Shown: positions 61,295 through 64,000 of the stretch, in pieces | Layout of the letters: the number at the start of each line of letters is the position of its first letter | Position numbering within the stretch: the first letter of the stretch is position 1 | NCBI GenBank assembly: GCA_023393125.1 | Contig: JAEWMQ010000020.1 | Span: 62,001 to 126,000 of the forward strand | Length of the DNA: 64,000 nucleotides | Direction: 5' to 3' | From: Bacillota bacterium | Lineage (GTDB): Bacteria > Bacillota > Clostridia > Lachnospirales > Cellulosilyticaceae | Made by a program: the position numbers and the translations under genes | Notes under the pieces: generated by a model | What the model was told of the DNA's origin: nothing | The model's input: only the letters and a program-made list of their open reading frames with translations | Databases searched by the model: none

Positions 61295-62995
61295 TTAGTT
61301 AAAATTATAATCTGTCATAATAGGTCTTCTTTGCTCTACTTGGTCTTTAAAGTACTCATAGAAACTTAGCCCTAAAAAACCACCCGTAACATTTACCACA
61401 TTCTTATAGCCCAGATTTTGTAAGGCTAGCACTGCATTATAACTTCTTTGCCCTGTACGGCAATGAATGTAGACGGGCTTATCTTTAGGAATTTCATCTA
61501 CTCTTTGTCTTAATTCACTAAGCGGTATATTTTTGACATTTTCAAGATGTCCTCTTTCATACTCACCTACTTCTCTTACATCAATAAAGGTCTGCCCTTG
61601 TTCCAGTAGTGGCCTTACCTGATCTACTGTAATTTGTTTAAAGTCTCCTGCTAGTAGATTACTTGCAATGAATCCCGCATAATTGACAATATCCTTAGCA
61701 GTTCCAAAAGGTGGTGCATAACAAAGTTCTAAATCCTTTAAATCATGAACTGTAGCTTTAAACTTCATAGCCGTGGCAATAACATCTATTCTTTTATCTA
61801 CACTTCCTTTTCCAATTGCTTGTGCCCCTAATATTTTACCTGTTGGCACTTCAAATAGGAGTTTAAAGTGAAGGGGATAACTACCAGGCATAATGCCTAC
61901 TTTATCATTTAAAATAAAATGTACACTATCATAGTTTAAATCTAATTTCTGAGCTTTGATACTATTTTCATTTAAACCTGTAGAAGCACCATTATACTCA
62001 AACACTTTAATAGCTGAGCTTCCCATATAAGCATTAGTTGCTACTTCCATACCATTAATATGATCTGCTACAGCTCTTGCTGCTTTTTGTGCAGGCCCAG
62101 CTAGTGTTAAACGTGTTTTCATTCCTGTTAATAAATGATTAACTTCAATGGCATCTCCTATAGCGTAAATGGATTCATCTGAGGTTTGATAGTTGTCATC
62201 AACTGCAATAGCCCCTGTTTTACCAAGTTCTAATCCAGCTTCCTTAGCTAACTTGCTTTCCGGCTTAACACCTATAGCCATGACTACCATTTCTGTTTCT
62301 ATTCTTTCTCCTGAAGCTAATACTACTGAACCCGGTTCAAAAGAACTTACTAAACTACCTAATGAGAGTTTAATCCCATGATCCATTAAAACCTTATGAA
62401 AAATCTGTACCATTTCTTCATCAAAAGGACGTAAAACTTGTTGTTCACCTTCTATTAAAGTGATATCATACCCTGCTTCTCTTAGATTTTCTGCTACCTC
62501 AATGCCAATATAGCCGCCACCAATAACAGTGATTTTTTTCACGTATTTTTGCTCTATATGTGTTTTAAGCTTTATAATATCAGCCACATTTCTTACGGTA
62601 AAAGTAGGTATAGTCTCCAATCCTTCTAGAGCTGGAACAATAGGTTTTGCTCCAGGTGACAAAATGAGCTGATCATAACTTTCTTCATAGGTTTCACCTG
62701 TAAAATGCTGATAAACCTTTACTTTCTTATTAGCTCTATCTATCTCAACCACTTCTTCATTTATCCTAGCAATGATATTGTATTGTTTTAAGAATTTTTC
62801 CGGGCTCATTAAAACTAACTTATTTGCAGGCTCTACAGCTCCACTTAAATGATAAGGTAGTGCACAGTTTGAAAAAGAAACATGAAGTCCTTTTTCAAAC
62901 ATGATAATCTCATCTGCTTCACTATGTCTTCTAAGTCTAGCTGCTGCAGAAGCCCCTCCTGCTACCCCTCCTATAATAACTATTTTTTTATCCAT
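61295..62995 (-). CDS. CoA-disulfide reductase-like FAD enzyme with C-terminal rhodanese
   Basis: 566 residues from the ATG at 62995 with gagga upstream (an earlier start at 63031 is less likely). FAD motif VIIGGVAGGASAAARLRR (about 6-23), redox Cys44 in SFSNCALPY, NAD motif VIGGGYIGIEVAENL (about 152-166), AIGDAIEVNHL, and a C-terminal rhodanese domain from about residue 460 with HCRTGQRS (active Cys about 527). This is the CoADR-rhodanese architecture, which handles CoA disulfide or persulfides and sulfide stress. It is followed upstream by a separate rhodanese gene and a Crp/Fnr regulator on the same strand, suggesting one sulfur/redox response unit. Confidence 0.93.
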   Translation of the reverse strand: MDKKIVIIGGVAGGASAAARLRRHSEADEIIMFEKGLHVSFSNCALPYHLSGAVEPANKLVLMSPEKFLKQYNIIARINEEVVEIDRANKKVKVYQHFTGETYEESYDQLILSPGAKPIVPALEGLETIPTFTVRNVADIIKLKTHIEQKYVKKITVIGGGYIGIEVAENLREAGYDITLIEGEQQVLRPFDEEMVQIFHKVLMDHGIKLSLGSLVSSFEPGSVVLASGERIETEMVVMAIGVKPESKLAKEAGLELGKTGAIAVDDNYQTSDESIYAIGDAIEVNHLLTGMKTRLTLAGPAQKAARAVADHINGMEVATNAYMGSSAIKVFEYNGASTGLNENSIKAQKLDLNYDSVHFILNDKVGIMPGSYPLHFKLLFEVPTGKILGAQAIGKGSVDKRIDVIATAMKFKATVHDLKDLELCYAPPFGTAKDIVNYAGFIASNLLAGDFKQITVDQVRPLLEQGQTFIDVREVGEYERGHLENVKNIPLSELRQRVDEIPKDKPVYIHCRTGQRSYNAVLALQNLGYKNVVNVTGGFLGLSFYEYFKDQVEQRRPIMTDYNFN

Positions 62996-63038
62996 ATGAT
63001 TCACATCCTCTTTTACTAATCCCTTAACCACTTATGGT

Positions 63039-63359
63039 TTATATTTTATTTTTACCTTTATAAGAGGCCATGCCACCTTTAACATTGATGACATTATAAC
63101 CTTTTTCCAGAAGTGCTTTAACAGTTCTCATACTTCTCATTCCTGACTGACACATCATATAATATTTTTCATCCTTCTTTAAATATTTTTCAGGATTACT
63201 TAATAGATTGCCCATAGGAATATGCTTTGCTGTTCTTATTTTACCTCCTAGCAATTCATACTCTTCTCTTATATCTATTAAATGAATTTTCTCTAGTAAA
63301 TCATCTAATTCTCCTGCATTAATGGCTTCTTCACTATTTCTTTTAAAAATAGAAAACAT
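63039..63359 (-). CDS. Single-domain rhodanese
   Basis: 106 residues. A complete rhodanese fold with LIDIREEYELLGGKI (about 28-42), the active-site Cys in YMMCQSGMRSM (about 67-77) and NVKGGMASYKGK at the end. It carries sulfane sulfur between proteins or small thiols. aaggagg lies before the ATG at 63359. About 40 bp separates it from the CoADR-rhodanese gene downstream, so co-transcription is likely. Confidence 0.93.
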   Translation of the reverse strand: MFSIFKRNSEEAINAGELDDLLEKIHLIDIREEYELLGGKIRTAKHIPMGNLLSNPEKYLKKDEKYYMMCQSGMRSMRTVKALLEKGYNVINVKGGMASYKGKNKI

Positions 63360-63467
63360 CTATACGCCTCCTTACAACTCAATCTTTTTATCTATTTAAT
63401 CATCTTATTGTCATTATAAATAACCGTATTCTTTTTGTATGTAACTAACTCACACAAGAAAGATCTT

Positions 63468-64000
63468 TTAATGATTAAGGCACTTTTTAAGCCCTTCTAT
63501 ATCTAATAACTTAAAACTATTTTTATAAAAATCAATTAACTTCTCTTCTTTCATTCTAGCTAATTCTCTACACATAGAAGGTCTAGATACATTTAAAAAC
63601 TCTGCTAAAGCACCTCTATTAGGTGTAATATTAAAAGCCAACTTACCGCTTCGCTGCGATTCTTTTAAAAGATAAGTAGCTAGCTTCTCTCTCATTCCTT
63701 TTAATAATAAAAGCTCCATTTTCATATTCAGCATCTCATTTTTATCACCTAACACCCTTAGCATGTTATGAATAAGCTGTGTATGAAAAGAACATCCATT
63801 ACTGCAATTTTCAATCACATGTTGATAAGGAATTAATATAACAGTAGACTTCTCTCTTGCTTTAGTAGAAACAGGTGCAATTCTTCTTGACGTACAAACA
63901 ATTGCTTCCCCGAACATATTTGATGGTTCTAAAAAGGTAATGATATGACGTTCTCCTGCTATATTTTCTTTTATAATCTCAATACAACCCTCTACAACAA
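63468..64000 (-). CDS. Crp/Fnr-family transcriptional regulator, C-terminal part
   Basis: The 5' end lies beyond the right edge; 177 codons are visible. The sequence starts in the cyclic-nucleotide-binding-like beta roll (VVEGCIEIIKENIAGERHII, FLEPSNMFGEAIVC), then the long C-helix with dimer contacts, and the HTH LAEFLNVSRPSMCRELARMKEE (recognition helix). A cysteine pair (CSNGC at about residue 66-70 of this fragment) may hold an iron-sulfur cluster or sense redox state. It is upstream of the rhodanese-CoADR genes on the same strand and probably regulates them. Confidence 0.87.
   Translation of the reverse strand, partial: VVEGCIEIIKENIAGERHIITFLEPSNMFGEAIVCTSRRIAPVSTKAREKSTVILIPYQHVIENCSNGCSFHTQLIHNMLRVLGDKNEMLNMKMELLLLKGMREKLATYLLKESQRSGKLAFNITPNRGALAEFLNVSRPSMCRELARMKEEKLIDFYKNSFKLLDIEGLKKCLNH

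Overview
The window is about 64 kb of AT-rich DNA with Gram-positive signals throughout: strong AGGAGG ribosome binding sites, TTGACA/TATAAT promoters and rho-independent terminators. The gene families (BlaI/BlaR1, PadR, TelA/YceG/TerD, MsmX-type sugar ABC transporters without their own ATPase, IICBA PtsG, the Ux/Kdu uronate pathway) point to an anaerobic, plant-polysaccharide-degrading clostridium, probably in Lachnospirales and close to Cellulosilyticum. The genus is an inference from gene content. I saw no rRNA, tRNA, CRISPR array, insertion sequence or prophage.

Layout. 1-5.7 kb: a truncated blaR1 with blaI, a Cys-rich protein with an Asp-Arg repeat, a protein of unknown function, an RseC-family protein, and a padR / membrane protein / DUF4097 operon. 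5.8-10.5 kb: housekeeping genes (DHH phosphoesterase, catabolic threonine deaminase, glyoxalase, exonuclease III, YbaK-type deacylase). 10.5-15.1 kb: an unusual YceG-trypsin fusion divergent from a yceG-telA pair. 15.2-21 kb: a possible cyclase-fold protein, a YgjP-type metallopeptidase, an EFR1 flavodoxin-ferredoxin and a polar amino acid ABC transporter. 21.2-28.7 kb: the second half of a Ter-type stress module (HAD phosphatase, StiP, PRTase-TRSP, HpcH-like lyase, an orphan response regulator and three TerD paralogs).

29-46.1 kb is a pectin/galacturonate utilisation locus. It has an AraC regulator, a GH28 polygalacturonase and a CE8 pectinesterase that both lack signal peptides, two near-duplicate solute-binding lipoproteins with two permeases, and the intracellular pathway uxaC, uxaB, uxaA, kduD and kduI under a LacI regulator. 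Two matching palindromes overlap the start sites of the divergent uxaB and lacI promoters. The likely flow is import of oligogalacturonides, demethylation and hydrolysis in the cytoplasm, then conversion of galacturonate to KDG; the enzymes that consume KDG are not in the window.

46.2-64 kb: a second Cys-rich protein, a small alarmone synthetase, a YhhN membrane protein, a Gfo/Idh/MocA oxidoreductase, a DUF3160 lipoprotein with a repeat-containing partner, a P-type cation ATPase preceded by a recognisable yybP-ykoY manganese riboswitch, a glucose-type PTS permease, a copper amine oxidase N-domain protein, and a CoA-disulfide reductase-rhodanese / rhodanese / Crp-Fnr cluster cut by the right edge.

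The most interesting parts are the protease-fused YceG protein beside yceG-telA (whose yceG appears to start at ATT), the stand-alone cyclase-like protein, the wholly cytoplasmic pectin enzymes, and the manganese riboswitch on a pump that would otherwise be called a calcium ATPase.
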